Assembly: GCA_021818105.1 (NCBI GenBank)
Contig: JAKAFB010000015.1
Coordinates: 1-52,494 of the forward strand
DNA: 52,494 nt
Reading direction: 5' to 3'
DNA from: Acidobacteriota bacterium
GTDB lineage: Bacteria > Acidobacteriota > Terriglobia > Terriglobales > Acidobacteriaceae
The notes under the pieces were generated by a model that did not search any database, was not told the origin of the DNA, and was given only the letters and a program-made list of their open reading frames with translations. How positions within the stretch are numbered: position 1 is the stretch's first letter; each line of letters starts with the position of its first letter. Position numbers and translations under genes: made by a program. Shown here piece by piece: positions 37,699-46,185 of this stretch.

Positions 37699-38918
37699 TA
37701 GCGGTCAATCTCCCCCAGCACGATATCAATCGATCCTATTACTGCAACGACGTCAGCTAGCATTCGCCCTTTGCACATCGTTTCCAGCGCCTGCAATGCG
37801 GCGAACGATGGATAGCGCATGTGCACGCGGTAGGGCTTCGCCGTCCCGTCAGAAACCACGTAATACCCGGTCTGCCCATGGCCTGCTTCAATCCCCTGGT
37901 AGACCTCTCCGGCGGGCACATTGAAACCCTCTGTCACGATTTTGAAGTGATGGATGAGAGCTTCCATCTGCGTCTTCATCTTTTCGCGATCCGGCAGCAC
38001 AATCTTCGGGGCATCGGCCTTGACGGGGCCTTCCGGTATTCCATCTATGGCCTGCTGAATGATCTTGATGCTCTCCCGCATCTCCTGCATGCGAACTTCG
38101 TACCGCGCCCATGTGTCGCAGCCGTTGGAGACGGGGATATTGAACTGGAACTTCTCGTAGCTCGAATACGGCATGTCGCGGCGCAGGTCGAAATCAACCC
38201 CTGAAGCACGAAGTGGCGGTCCGGTCACGCCGAGGGCAATGGCATCTTCAGCGGAGAGATGGCCAACTCCCAGCAGCCGGTTTCTGAAGATGGGGTTACC
38301 GGTGAGCAGATTTGAGTATTCGTCAATCTTTTCAGGCAGGGTTCGAATGAAGTTCTGTACGCGATCGAAGAAATCCAGCGGAGGCTCCATGGAGAGGCCG
38401 CCGATACGGAAGTAGCTGGTCATCATGCGCTGGCCGGCTACCGCCTCGAAGATGCGCAGGATGTCCTCGCGCTCGCGGAAGGTATAGAGGAAGACCGTGA
38501 GCGCACCAATATCCATGGCGTGCGTGCCCAGCCAGATGAGGTGCGAATTGAGCCGGCTCAGCTCAGCTAGCAGAACCCGGAGCCATTGGGCTTTCTCGGG
38601 AATTCCAAGGCCGAGCAATTTCTCGACGGCCAGGCAATAGCAGAGATTGTTGGAGAGGGGATCGAGGTAATTCACTCGATCCGTCAAGGGCACGACCTGC
38701 TGGTAGAACTTAGCTTCGCAGGTCTTTTCGATGCCGGTGTGCAGATAGCCGATCTCCGGGTAGAGGCGAACGATAATCTCGCCGTCCAGCTCCACCACAA
38801 GGCGCAGAACTCCGTGTGTGGCCGGGTGTTGAGGTCCCATGTTTAGGACTAGGTGCTGGTCCTTGGCGCCTTCCGCCACGGGGACTTCAAGGATGGGTGT
38901 GCCTGCAACATCGGTCAT
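37698..38918 (-). CDS. nuoD: NADH-quinone oxidoreductase subunit D
   Basis: 406 aa, the 49-kDa-type subunit forming the quinone site. LNMGPQHPATHGVLRLVVELDGE holds the conserved His of the quinone pocket, and GYLHTGIEKTCE follows; the C-terminus GSIDIVLGEIDR is standard. ATG at 38918 overlaps the nuoC stop as TGATG; a longer opening to 38969 was rejected for that reason. Confidence 0.95.
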   Translation of the reverse strand: MTDVAGTPILEVPVAEGAKDQHLVLNMGPQHPATHGVLRLVVELDGEIIVRLYPEIGYLHTGIEKTCEAKFYQQVVPLTDRVNYLDPLSNNLCYCLAVEKLLGLGIPEKAQWLRVLLAELSRLNSHLIWLGTHAMDIGALTVFLYTFREREDILRIFEAVAGQRMMTSYFRIGGLSMEPPLDFFDRVQNFIRTLPEKIDEYSNLLTGNPIFRNRLLGVGHLSAEDAIALGVTGPPLRASGVDFDLRRDMPYSSYEKFQFNIPVSNGCDTWARYEVRMQEMRESIKIIQQAIDGIPEGPVKADAPKIVLPDREKMKTQMEALIHHFKIVTEGFNVPAGEVYQGIEAGHGQTGYYVVSDGTAKPYRVHMRYPSFAALQALETMCKGRMLADVVAVIGSIDIVLGEIDR

Positions 38919-39424
38919 CAGCGGTACCCCTCCACCGGGTAGTCCTTCCGCAAGGGATGTCCTTCCCACTCATCTGGCATCATGATACGGCGCAGATTAG
39001 GGTGCCCTTCAAAACGGATGCCAAAGAGGTCAAAGACCTCGCGTTCGTAGTAGTCGGCCGAGGGCCAGACCGGGGTAATTGAGTCAATCGCAGGGTCTGC
39101 CTCTTCAAGCATTACCCGCAGCCGAATGTGCTCCTTAAACGCGTGCGACAGGATGTGGTAGCTCAGCTGAAAGCGTGGTGCGGCAGGGAACCAGTCGACA
39201 GCAGTCATGTCTTCGAAAAAGTTGTAACCGGCAGCCCGCACGGTAGCGGCCGCGGCGCGAATCGCATCTGGCAGGATGGTCAAAGTCAACTCGCCCCGGT
39301 CGAACTTAGCGTCCTCAAGAGCATCGGCATTCCAGGCAAGAATCGCCTTCACCGCCGGATGCTCCGGAAGTCCTTCGAGCACAGATGCTTTGTCGGGCAG
39401 CGTCTTGATCGATTCATTGCCCAT
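38918..39424 (-). CDS. nuoC: NADH-quinone oxidoreductase subunit C
   Basis: 168 aa, the 30-kDa-type subunit. The signature YEREVFDLFGIRFEGHPNLRRIMMPDEWEGHPLRKDYP is complete. A separate nuoC (not the fused nuoCD of E. coli). It directly follows nuoA with one base between, leaving no room for nuoB. Confidence 0.94.
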   Translation of the reverse strand: MGNESIKTLPDKASVLEGLPEHPAVKAILAWNADALEDAKFDRGELTLTILPDAIRAAAATVRAAGYNFFEDMTAVDWFPAAPRFQLSYHILSHAFKEHIRLRVMLEEADPAIDSITPVWPSADYYEREVFDLFGIRFEGHPNLRRIMMPDEWEGHPLRKDYPVEGYR

Positions 39425-39425
39425 A

Positions 39426-39827
39426 CTAGAGATCCGCCTTGTCCTGGCTCCAATTCAGGATGCCTTTGCGCACAATGTAGTACAGCCCCACGGCGACGAA
39501 GCCGAGATAGACGACCATTTCCCAAAATCCAAAGAGTCTTGAGCCGGTAATCTGAGGCAACTTCTGATAGATAACGGCCCATGGCATCATGAACACCGCT
39601 TCCACATCGAACAGGATGAAGAGCATGGCCACCATGTAAAAGCGCACGCTGAATCGCCCGCGGGCGTCACCGACTGCCTCAATACCGCATTCGTATGGGG
39701 CCAGCTTGACCGCAGTGTTGCGATGGCGTCCGATGAACCATGAGGCGACCACCATGCCGGCGCCAAGGCCGAATGCTGCGAGCACTTGCATCAACAGTGG
39801 AAGGTATTGCCAGTGATAGGGAATCAT
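39426..39827 (-). CDS. nuoA: NADH-quinone oxidoreductase subunit A
   Basis: 133 aa, three helices. APYECGIEAVG in the first loop and SVRFYMVAMLFILFDVEAVFMMPWA identify it; the loop Cys lines the quinone cavity. ATG at 39827 gives the family N-terminus; an opening to 39905 adds a basic stretch overlapping the promoter region. First gene of the operon. Confidence 0.93.
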   Translation of the reverse strand: MIPYHWQYLPLLMQVLAAFGLGAGMVVASWFIGRHRNTAVKLAPYECGIEAVGDARGRFSVRFYMVAMLFILFDVEAVFMMPWAVIYQKLPQITGSRLFGFWEMVVYLGFVAVGLYYIVRKGILNWSQDKADL

Positions 39828-40217
39828 GCGGAACCCAGCCTGGAAATTGTTTGCTATGTTTTGGCTCGCACGCTGGGAAGTGCCACCCCATCTGCGCAAG
39901 GCCACTCGTTTGAGCTTAGGTTTTCAACCTCGTCAAGTCAAGGCGACTCCACGATTGAACGATATCCTCAGCCGCTGTTCTTAGTCTCTCGATTCAACAA
40001 AATACGCTGAGGCATGCCATGCTGACCTCACGGGGACAGATGCATTCTCGACCCCCACCTGGTTTGTATACGGCATGAGTGCAGGGGTGCACTGTGAGCC
40101 ATGTCACAGGAAATCAAATCGGGAAATGCTATTTCTAGGTGTTCAATTTCGGGACCGGGTCTTTAGCCTCGTGAGAATGTGTGTGCGATTTGCCAAATAA
40201 TGGGCAAATATAGATGC
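39828..40217. other. Intergenic region with nuo promoter
   Basis: 390 bp between nuoA (leftward) and a small rightward gene. It carries a candidate nuo promoter at 39913-39941 on the minus strand. The remainder is comparatively A+T-rich with no gene I can support. A longer basic reading frame antisense to the 102-aa gene is a shadow. Confidence 0.6.
39913..39941 (-). promoter_or_regulatory. Candidate sigma-70-type promoter of the nuo operon
   Basis: On the minus strand TTGACT (39941-39936) is followed after 17 bases by TAAGCT (39918-39913). The -35 matches consensus in five of six positions; the -10 is weak. It would start transcription near 39905, leaving a leader of about 80 bases before nuoA. 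Confidence 0.45.
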
Positions 40218-40526
40218 ATGGCAGCGACGATTACAGCGGGACGTAACGTCACGGGTGTGGTTTCGAACATCCCGGCGGAAGCAGCGGGAGGTGAGAGGCG
40301 GCGTATTACTCCCGAAGCAAGACGCGCGCTGGAAATTCTGGGGCATGCAATCGAATACCTGATTGATGAATATGTAGCTGAGGGGGGCGCCTTTTCTCAG
40401 AAGGATCCGCAGGTGCAGGCCGTGCAGTTGCTCATGGGCATCAATCGGCAGATTTATCTGGCCTGTCCTGTTGCCCCGAGCCTGCGTAAACGGGTAAGCG
40501 AATTTCTGCTCCGCATAGTGAGATAG
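40218..40526 (+). CDS. Small conserved-looking hypothetical protein
   Basis: 102 aa from the ATG at 40218 (an ATG at 40203 and an upstream start at 40179 are also in frame). No family recognised. Basic N-terminal third (ERRRITPEARRALEIL) followed by helices: LGHAIEYLIDEYVAEG, VQAVQLLMGINRQIYLA and a basic end (LRKRVSEFLLRIVR). No membrane segment or signal peptide. Codon use resembles neighbours. Divergent from the nuo operon. Confidence 0.6.
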   Translation: MAATITAGRNVTGVVSNIPAEAAGGERRRITPEARRALEILGHAIEYLIDEYVAEGGAFSQKDPQVQAVQLLMGINRQIYLACPVAPSLRKRVSEFLLRIVR

Positions 40527-40602
40527 TTCTCTTACGGTGCTCCAGCTTGACCCGAAGAATGGCGGAAATCCGGCCAAGCGAACCGGATGATAATCTGAGG
40601 CC

Positions 40603-41655
40603 GTGATCCCTTGCACTTCCAGGCGCTATGTACTAGGCATCCTTCGGTTCTCATGTCTACTGGCAGTGGTGTTGCAGGTTGTCGGCACGGCACTGGCTGC
40701 GCCCAAGCCTGACTGGAGGCCGACCTTCACGTTTCAGCAGTTCAGGGCGGGAACGCCTCTCCGGATCGTAGCGTACGGCGATACACGGTTCACGGACCCT
40801 TCGGTCACTACCGGCACCAATCCTAGCGTGCGCAGGTGGCTTGTGGACCGCATCGCAGAGGAACACCCCGCGGTGCTGCTGCTGACGGGAGACACACCGT
40901 ACACGGGTTCAAAGGCTTCAGACTGGGCAGACTTTCAGGCTGAGACGGCAAGTTGGCGCACGAACCACGTCCTGGTGCTCCCCGCGACGGGCAACCATGA
41001 GGTCAACAACAATCCGGCTGTGGGTATCGCGAATTACCTGAAGAATTTCCCGCAGATTGCCGGGCACCGATACTACTCTGCCCTGCTGGGCAGTGTGGAG
41101 GTGATTGTGCTGGACTGCACATCCGACACGGGTCCCAAGGGAGCGCAAAGCACATGGTTTGCCTTACAGTTGGACCATCTGCCGCGCCAGGTGCAGTTTC
41201 TGTTCATCGTGTATCACATACCCTGGGTAGCCGACGAGCAGTCCCAGGTCCTCGCCAACCTCCCAACCAAGGACGCGCGGGTCTTTCGTGGAATCCTTGA
41301 GGCGCGCTTGCCGAAGTTGCGCGCGAAGGTCGTCGTGTTCAATGGGCACATTCACAACTATGAGCGCTTTGAAAGGCGCGGCGTGGAATATGTGGTGACC
41401 GGTGGAGGCGGAGCGATCCCCTATCCGTTGCTGTTTCGCGGATCGGCAGATCTTTATAAGGACACGGGCTTTCCTGTGTACCACTTTCTGACGCTCGATG
41501 TGCGGGACGGCCAGATGCATGCCGTGATGTGGAAGGTAAAGAATCCCGAAGCATCCGTGCTTTCAGTCGAGGCCAAGGACCAGTTCACGGTTCAAGCTCT
41601 TCCCCCGGTCGCAGGGGACTCTACGACCCGGACGAGAGGAACGCCTGCCCACTAG
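40603..41655 (+). CDS. Secreted calcineurin-like metallophosphoesterase
   Basis: 350 aa with a Sec signal peptide (about 1-32, ending TALAAP). Metallophosphoesterase motifs in order: Asp60 (YGDTR), Asp97 (LTGDTPYTG), Asn131-His132-Glu133 (TGNHE), His205 (VYHIPW), His249 and His251 (GHIHNYER). The GHxHxYER end resembles purple-acid-phosphatase-type enzymes. Probable periplasmic or extracellular phosphatase for phosphate scavenging. GTG start with a weak site (GAGG very close). The substrate is unknown. Confidence 0.82.
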   Translation: MIPCTSRRYVLGILRFSCLLAVVLQVVGTALAAPKPDWRPTFTFQQFRAGTPLRIVAYGDTRFTDPSVTTGTNPSVRRWLVDRIAEEHPAVLLLTGDTPYTGSKASDWADFQAETASWRTNHVLVLPATGNHEVNNNPAVGIANYLKNFPQIAGHRYYSALLGSVEVIVLDCTSDTGPKGAQSTWFALQLDHLPRQVQFLFIVYHIPWVADEQSQVLANLPTKDARVFRGILEARLPKLRAKVVVFNGHIHNYERFERRGVEYVVTGGGGAIPYPLLFRGSADLYKDTGFPVYHFLTLDVRDGQMHAVMWKVKNPEASVLSVEAKDQFTVQALPPVAGDSTTRTRGTPAH

Positions 41656-41705
41656 GGGCTGAGAGAACCTGTGCGCGCAGCGTATGGGTACGTGACAGCG
41701 GAGAC

Positions 41706-42470
41706 TTACTGCCCGATGGCAAGGACAGCCAGCAGAAGCAGCCAAGCCAGGCTCATTGCATGCCAGTACCATGAGGCCGCATCCACTGCAATTTGACGGA
41801 GCTCGACACGCTTAAACAGGCCGATTGCACTGAGACAGAAGAGCAATGTGGCCAAGCCGAGGAGCAGATGCGCCGCATGGAGTCCGGTAATGATGTAGAA
41901 GAAGTAGCTGGCAGGGGTAGACCACTGGTCGAAGGCAAAGCCCTGTACAGTTAGCTGTTTCCACGCCGTCCACTGGCCAGCCAGGAATACTGCGCCAAGT
42001 GCGAGAGTGGCGCCGACCCACGGCAATGTGCGATGCAGGGCGGGGCGACCAAGGCCCAGCCACTCCTCAAGCACATCGATTTCCCGAAAGATATTTCTGC
42101 GGGCCACTTCCATGGTCAGGCTGCTGATCAGCAGAACCGCAGTATTCAGATACAGGATCGGAGGCAGCATGACAGGATGCCAGTCTCCGATCTGCTCATG
42201 CGTGTGGGGGTCCATATGCGTGCCGGCCTGCCTGGCAAAGAAAAGCATGACCAGCATTGCAAAGAACATCATGTCTCCGGCCAGGCCGAAGAAAACAAAA
42301 AACCGTATACGATTGAGCAGTTCACGTGGCCCGTGGCGCTCTCGCGGGGAATCGTCATCACCGCCTCCACCGCCCCCACCAGTTGGCCTCCGTGTTACTG
42401 GCGGCTTGCCGCCAATACCGGGCTCTTTCCGTTCCGTTTCCGCCGGTGAATGCGTGAAGGTGGGGGACAT
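41706..42470 (-). CDS. Cytochrome c oxidase subunit III-like protein
   Basis: 254 aa with a hydrophilic N-terminus of about 50 residues containing seven consecutive Gly then DDD, followed by about five helices. The fold markers HPVMLPPILYLNTAVLLISSLTMEVARR, YFFYIITGLHAAHLLLGL and the end SWYWHAMSLAWLLLLAVLAIG match heme-copper oxidase subunit III. No subunit I, II or IV and no assembly gene is beside it; it stands between an outward metallophosphoesterase and pdxT. It may serve an oxidase encoded elsewhere. Confidence 0.82.
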   Translation of the reverse strand: MSPTFTHSPAETERKEPGIGGKPPVTRRPTGGGGGGGDDDSPRERHGPRELLNRIRFFVFFGLAGDMMFFAMLVMLFFARQAGTHMDPHTHEQIGDWHPVMLPPILYLNTAVLLISSLTMEVARRNIFREIDVLEEWLGLGRPALHRTLPWVGATLALGAVFLAGQWTAWKQLTVQGFAFDQWSTPASYFFYIITGLHAAHLLLGLATLLFCLSAIGLFKRVELRQIAVDAASWYWHAMSLAWLLLLAVLAIGQ

Positions 42471-42583
42471 GAGATGCCTCTGCTCAACATGAGCTTACTC
42501 TTACTTTGTATTGGACGCATCACGAATTGATGCGCATGCTCTTTCATGCAGTGAAAGCCGATACGCAGCGTGCCGGGCAGGTC

Positions 42584-43177
42584 TTACCGCCTGGCGGCAG
42601 TGACAGCCTGCACGAATGCCCGGTGAACCCTGCGGTCAGTTGAGAGTTCTGGATGAAACGTGGCGGCCATGATGTTGCCTTGCTTCACAAGTACTGGATA
42701 CCCGTCGCGGCTGGCCAGAACATCGACGGAGGGCCCTACCTCAAGAATCCGCGGTGCGCGGATGAAGACCATTTCCAGCGGACCGCCGGGAAGGGATGAC
42801 TCCGCTACCAGAATGGATGAGTCGATCTGGCGGCCATATGCGTTCCTTTCCACAATAGCGTCGAGAACGCCCAGACTGCGTTGGGTAGGATTGCGAACCT
42901 CCCGTGCAAGGAGGATGGCGCCGGCACATGTGCCGAAGACGGGATGACGCGCGCAATAGATTTGGAGAGCATCGAAAAAGTGATGCTTTTCCAGGAACTT
43001 AAGCATGGTGGTTGACTCGCCACCGGGCAGGATAAGACCGTCAATGCCTTCCAGTTCCTCGGGCTTACGCACTTCGATGGCTGTAGCGCCTGCTTCGGTC
43101 AAGGCCGCGGCATGTGCTGCATAGTCTCCCTGAATCGCCAAAACGCCGATGCGCAAAGGCGTGTGTGTCTGCGACAA
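42584..43177 (-). CDS. pdxT: Pyridoxal 5'-phosphate synthase glutaminase subunit
   Basis: 197 aa. Class I glutaminase that feeds ammonia to PdxS in DXP-independent PLP synthesis. GGES (52-55), nucleophile Cys84 in FGTCAGAIL, and the His/Glu pair in FHPELS near the C-terminus complete the triad. A TTG start at 43177 is preferred: AGGAG lies exactly eight bases upstream and the length equals the family's. An in-frame GTG at 43213 overlapping the pdxS stop would add 12 unmatched residues. Confidence 0.9.
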   Translation of the reverse strand: MSQTHTPLRIGVLAIQGDYAAHAAALTEAGATAIEVRKPEELEGIDGLILPGGESTTMLKFLEKHHFFDALQIYCARHPVFGTCAGAILLAREVRNPTQRSLGVLDAIVERNAYGRQIDSSILVAESSLPGGPLEMVFIRAPRILEVGPSVDVLASRDGYPVLVKQGNIMAATFHPELSTDRRVHRAFVQAVTAARR

Positions 43178-43206
43178 CGCGGATTCTCCTGTCGACGAAG
43201 TCTTAC

Positions 43207-44160
43207 CTACCACCCGCGGGTCTGCAACAACTGAGATTCCTCGATGGCAGCAGCGGCAAGGCCCTTCATGGTCCCTGTGACCTGTTCGCTGACTTCGGCC
43301 AGGATCTTGGGGTCGTTGTAGTGCGTAGTCGCTGTGACGATGGCCTTGGCACGGGATACTGCTTCCTCGCGCTCCTTGGGGTCCTTCTCGACGTCGAGCG
43401 GGGTGGCGCGCTCCTTCATGAAGATACCGGAGCCGACGAAGATGGCTTCCGCTCCAAGCTGCATCATGAGGGCAGCGTCGGCAGGTGTTGCAATGCCGCC
43501 AGCTGAGAAGTTGGGTACAGGGAGCTTGCCAGTCTGGGCGACCATGCGAACGAGTTCATACGGGGCTTGATGCTCTTTGGCCGCTGCGAAAAGCTCCTGC
43601 TCGCTGAGCACAGTCAGAGCACGCATCTCGCGAGTGATTTGCCGCATATGCTGGACAGCATGGACGACGTCGCCGGTACCGGCCTCGCCTTTGGTACGGA
43701 TCATTGCTGCGCCCTCGGCGATGCGCCTCAGCGCTTCACCCAGGTTGCGCGCTCCGCAAACAAACGGAGTGGTGAAGGCGTGCTTATCAATGTGATGGGT
43801 TTCGTCGGCGGGCGTCAGCACTTCGCTCTCGTCAATAAAGTCAACACCCAATTCCTGCAGAATCTGAGCTTCAGCGAAGTGGCCGATGCGGGCCTTGGCC
43901 ATTACGGGGATGGAAACTGCCTGAATGATCTGCTTGATGAGGCTCGGTCGAGCCATGCGTGCTACGCCACCCTCTGCACGGATCATGGCCGGTACACGCT
44001 CCAGGGCCATGACCGAGACGGCTCCAGCCTCCTCAGCGATGCGGGCCTGCTCAACGTTCATCACGTCCATGATGACGCCGCCCTTGAGCATTTCAGCCAA
44101 GCCCACCTTCAAGCGCAGGCCTGTGCTTGTAACAGATTTTTTTTCAATTGCTTCTGACAT
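43207..44160 (-). CDS. pdxS: Pyridoxal 5'-phosphate synthase subunit PdxS
   Basis: 317 aa. TIM-barrel enzyme that forms PLP from ribose 5-phosphate, glyceraldehyde 3-phosphate and ammonia. [19 protein letters not shown], Lys89 in [32 protein letters not shown] and FVGSGIF are family signatures. ATG at 44160 has GAGG nine bases upstream; longer openings lack a site. pdxT follows by 29 bp. Confidence 0.95.
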   Translation of the reverse strand: MSEAIEKKSVTSTGLRLKVGLAEMLKGGVIMDVMNVEQARIAEEAGAVSVMALERVPAMIRAEGGVARMARPSLIKQIIQAVSIPVMAKARIGHFAEAQILQELGVDFIDESEVLTPADETHHIDKHAFTTPFVCGARNLGEALRRIAEGAAMIRTKGEAGTGDVVHAVQHMRQITREMRALTVLSEQELFAAAKEHQAPYELVRMVAQTGKLPVPNFSAGGIATPADAALMMQLGAEAIFVGSGIFMKERATPLDVEKDPKEREEAVSRAKAIVTATTHYNDPKILAEVSEQVTGTMKGLAAAAIEESQLLQTRGW

Positions 44161-44674
44161 AGTCGTTGACCTCAATCCTCCACCCTTGGAGCCCTCGGAA
44201 CCGCCAGGCATCGATCCGGCAATACATACAAGTGTAGCAGTGATTGCGAAGCGCAGCTGCTCAGTCTAAACGGGTGCATTCGTTGAGAACACTGAGGAAT
44301 TTGCGACGTCTAGCCGGTTGCTACTGCAGGTGCAAGCGAATGAACGAGACCGGCAACACAGCTTTACTTTGAGTCCTCGGGAATAAGGTAGCGCCCGGAG
44401 GACGGGAGCATCTTCGATGCTGTGGAAACAAAGCCGTGGTAACAAATCACAGCCGGATGCCGCTCGTCAGTCGCGCTCTCTCCTGTCTTGTCTCGTCCCT
44501 GAAACCTTAAAAGCTTCTGAGTGTTGAGTATTCGTCGTGGCCCGTGCAGTGCTTCTGGGCAAGTGCAACAGTGTTGCGCCGTATCGAGATTGCTCGAAAG
44601 TGAGGAGCGATAGGCGTGTAGAGAAGTCGTAGCTACAGTGGCAAGACAGAACGGTGATGGGAGGGGCTATGTTG
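44161..44674. other. Intergenic region with structured leader
   Basis: 514 bp without a supported gene, between the starts of pdxS (leftward) and the sigma factor (rightward). The half nearer pdxS should hold its promoter. The centre, 44350-44456, shows a run of hairpins (separate entry). A reading frame on the minus strand at 44467-44907 is a shadow of the sigma gene. Confidence 0.6.
44350..44456 (+). ncRNA. Candidate structured RNA leader (riboswitch-like)
   Basis: Successive pairings: CCGGC (44350-44354) can close with GCCGG (44452-44456). Inside, GTCCTCGGG (44373-44381) pairs with CCC-g-GAGGAC (44394-44403, one bulged G), AGCATC (44407-44412) pairs with GATGCT (44416-44421) around a 3-base loop, and GCCGTG (44433-44438) pairs with CACAGC (44448-44453) with one mismatch, competing with the closing helix. 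It lies about 220 bp before the sigma factor start. The segment CAAAGCC...AGCCGG faintly recalls the core of c-di-GMP-I (GEMM) riboswitches, but the 5' conserved half is not matched. Class unknown. Confidence 0.35.
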
Positions 44675-45508
44675 ATGGCGAAACGGGAGTTGGAGTCAAT
44701 CGTGCGGCGTGGTAGCAGAATGCCGGGTAACCCGCGGATCAAGAGAGGAAGTGAGGCCTCAAGCGGCCAGCGGGACCGCGTTCTCCTTGAGAATCTCTCA
44801 ATTGTACGCCGCGTTGCGCGGCATATCCATCGCCATGTACCGCGCAACGTTGACATTGAGGATCTGGTATCTGCAGGTGTTATCGGGCTTATTGATGCCT
44901 CATCCAAGTTCGATCCCTCTAGGAATGCGCAGTTTCAGAGCTATGCTCATTTCAGGATTCGGGGTGCAATTCTCGACAGTCTGCGGGCTCTGGACTGGGG
45001 CCCTCGTGAATTGCGACGTAGGGGTCGGGCCGTTGAAGATTCCTTTCAGACTCTGACCGCCCGGCTTGGTCGGACGCCGAGCGAAGAAGAAATATCCAAT
45101 GAAATGGGACTTCCCATCGAGGAATACCGGGAATTATTGCGTGAATTGGATGGGCTGGAGATTGCCTCGTTGCACAAGGCTCGCAATGAGGGATCCAGCG
45201 AGGATGAGTTGGCCAATGTGCCCAGCCATTTAGATGAGGATCCGCTGTCCTGCTGTATGCGCGGGGAATTGAGGGGCAGGCTGTCCCTGGCGATGGCAGA
45301 TTTGCCTGAGCGGGAACGACTAGTGATGAAGCTCTACTATTACGAAGAGATGACAATGAGAGAGATTGGAATTTTGCTAGGGGTGGTTGAATCCCGCATT
45401 TCCCAGATCCACTCCTCGGCTGTTACGCAGCTGCGCATTGTACTAAGGGACATGTCGCGGATGAATGATATATCCCGGAAAAGGCAAAATCTCAGACGAA
45501 GGAATTAA
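44675..45508 (+). CDS. Sigma-70-family factor, FliA/WhiG-like (group 3)
   Basis: 277 aa. Region 2: VDIEDLVSAGVIGLIDASSKFDPSRNAQFQSYAHFRIRGAILDSLR, followed by DWGPRELRRRGR, the FliA-type join; region 3 with LGRTPSEEEISNEMGL; region 4 with LPERERLVMKLYYYEEMTMREIGILLGVVESRISQIHSSAVTQLR. GGAGG at 44660-44664 serves ATG 44675 (10 bases) or ATG 44669 (four bases); the start is uncertain by two codons. No flagellar, anti-sigma FlgM or chemotaxis gene is near. The neighbourhood suggests control of surface polysaccharide or a developmental trait; that is inference. Confidence 0.88.
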   Translation: MAKRELESIVRRGSRMPGNPRIKRGSEASSGQRDRVLLENLSIVRRVARHIHRHVPRNVDIEDLVSAGVIGLIDASSKFDPSRNAQFQSYAHFRIRGAILDSLRALDWGPRELRRRGRAVEDSFQTLTARLGRTPSEEEISNEMGLPIEEYRELLRELDGLEIASLHKARNEGSSEDELANVPSHLDEDPLSCCMRGELRGRLSLAMADLPERERLVMKLYYYEEMTMREIGILLGVVESRISQIHSSAVTQLRIVLRDMSRMNDISRKRQNLRRRN

Positions 45509-46185
45509 GTGCCAAGCAAGAATGCATGCAAAGTCTCCGCTGTTCCATCGTCGCGCCGGGGGAATCTGCTTCGACCTTCATTCTGTGCCATTTGCATGAA
45601 ATTGCGCGAGGCGTAGAGCCTTATTGCGTCCGGAGAAGGGTTGTAATATGTGCGGTTCGCATGCGGCCAGCAGGCGCGAAGAGCATCATTACATTCCGTT
45701 TATATTAAGGGGCTTCGCAGGCTGGAAGCTATAACTTTCTGTCAGATAAAGGTCGAATTTTAAATCAACTAAAATCTGTAAAATCATATAGATATAAAAA
45801 TCGCCCCTCAGATTACTTGGGCGGGTCACCAAGGTTTGATTGACACTCCGGAAGACTAATCCTACGATTTGATTCCGTTCTAGTAACGGCAATATTGTCA
45901 GAGCGACGAGGCTTAGGTGTGTGAAGGAACCGAAGTGGTGTCGCCTTCATCACGAGGTACATCATGTAGCGACCGCATGAGGTGTGCTCCTACGAGGATG
46001 GAGTCATGGTACCCAACATTGTGCTGTGGGCAAAGTGGGTACTGAGGGATGAATAACTATGGCATCTGCCAATTTGTATTTTTTTAAGCAAAGCAGCGCA
46101 TGAGTCACATGAGTCTCGCCCGCACGCGCGACCTTCTTTTCAATTGTGATGGATGTTGATTGGAAATCTCCCCTGAAGGTGATTT
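45509..46185. other. 677-bp intergenic region, A+T-rich
   Basis: No gene I can support. Two short open frames (45526-45708 plus, 45689-45892 minus) lack ribosome-binding sites and any family. The stretch 45700-45800 is noticeably richer in A+T than the window. A short dyad TACAT-C-ATGTA lies at 45959-45969. Length and composition suit a long leader or complex control region for the following regulator, but I could not place a promoter. Confidence 0.5.

Noticed and set aside
44350..44456. Definite c-di-GMP-I (GEMM) riboswitch
   Set aside because: Only the CAAAGCC and AGCCGG pieces resemble the class; the conserved 5' half is not present, so only a structured leader is claimed.
45526..45892. 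Short frames of 60 and 67 aa in the long gap before the first activator
   Set aside because: No ribosome-binding site or recognisable domain; composition like the surrounding noncoding DNA.
46005..46030. Sigma-54 promoter TGGTACCCAACATTGTGC before the first activator
   Set aside because: The spacing between the GG and GC elements is off by several bases and the core dinucleotides do not align.
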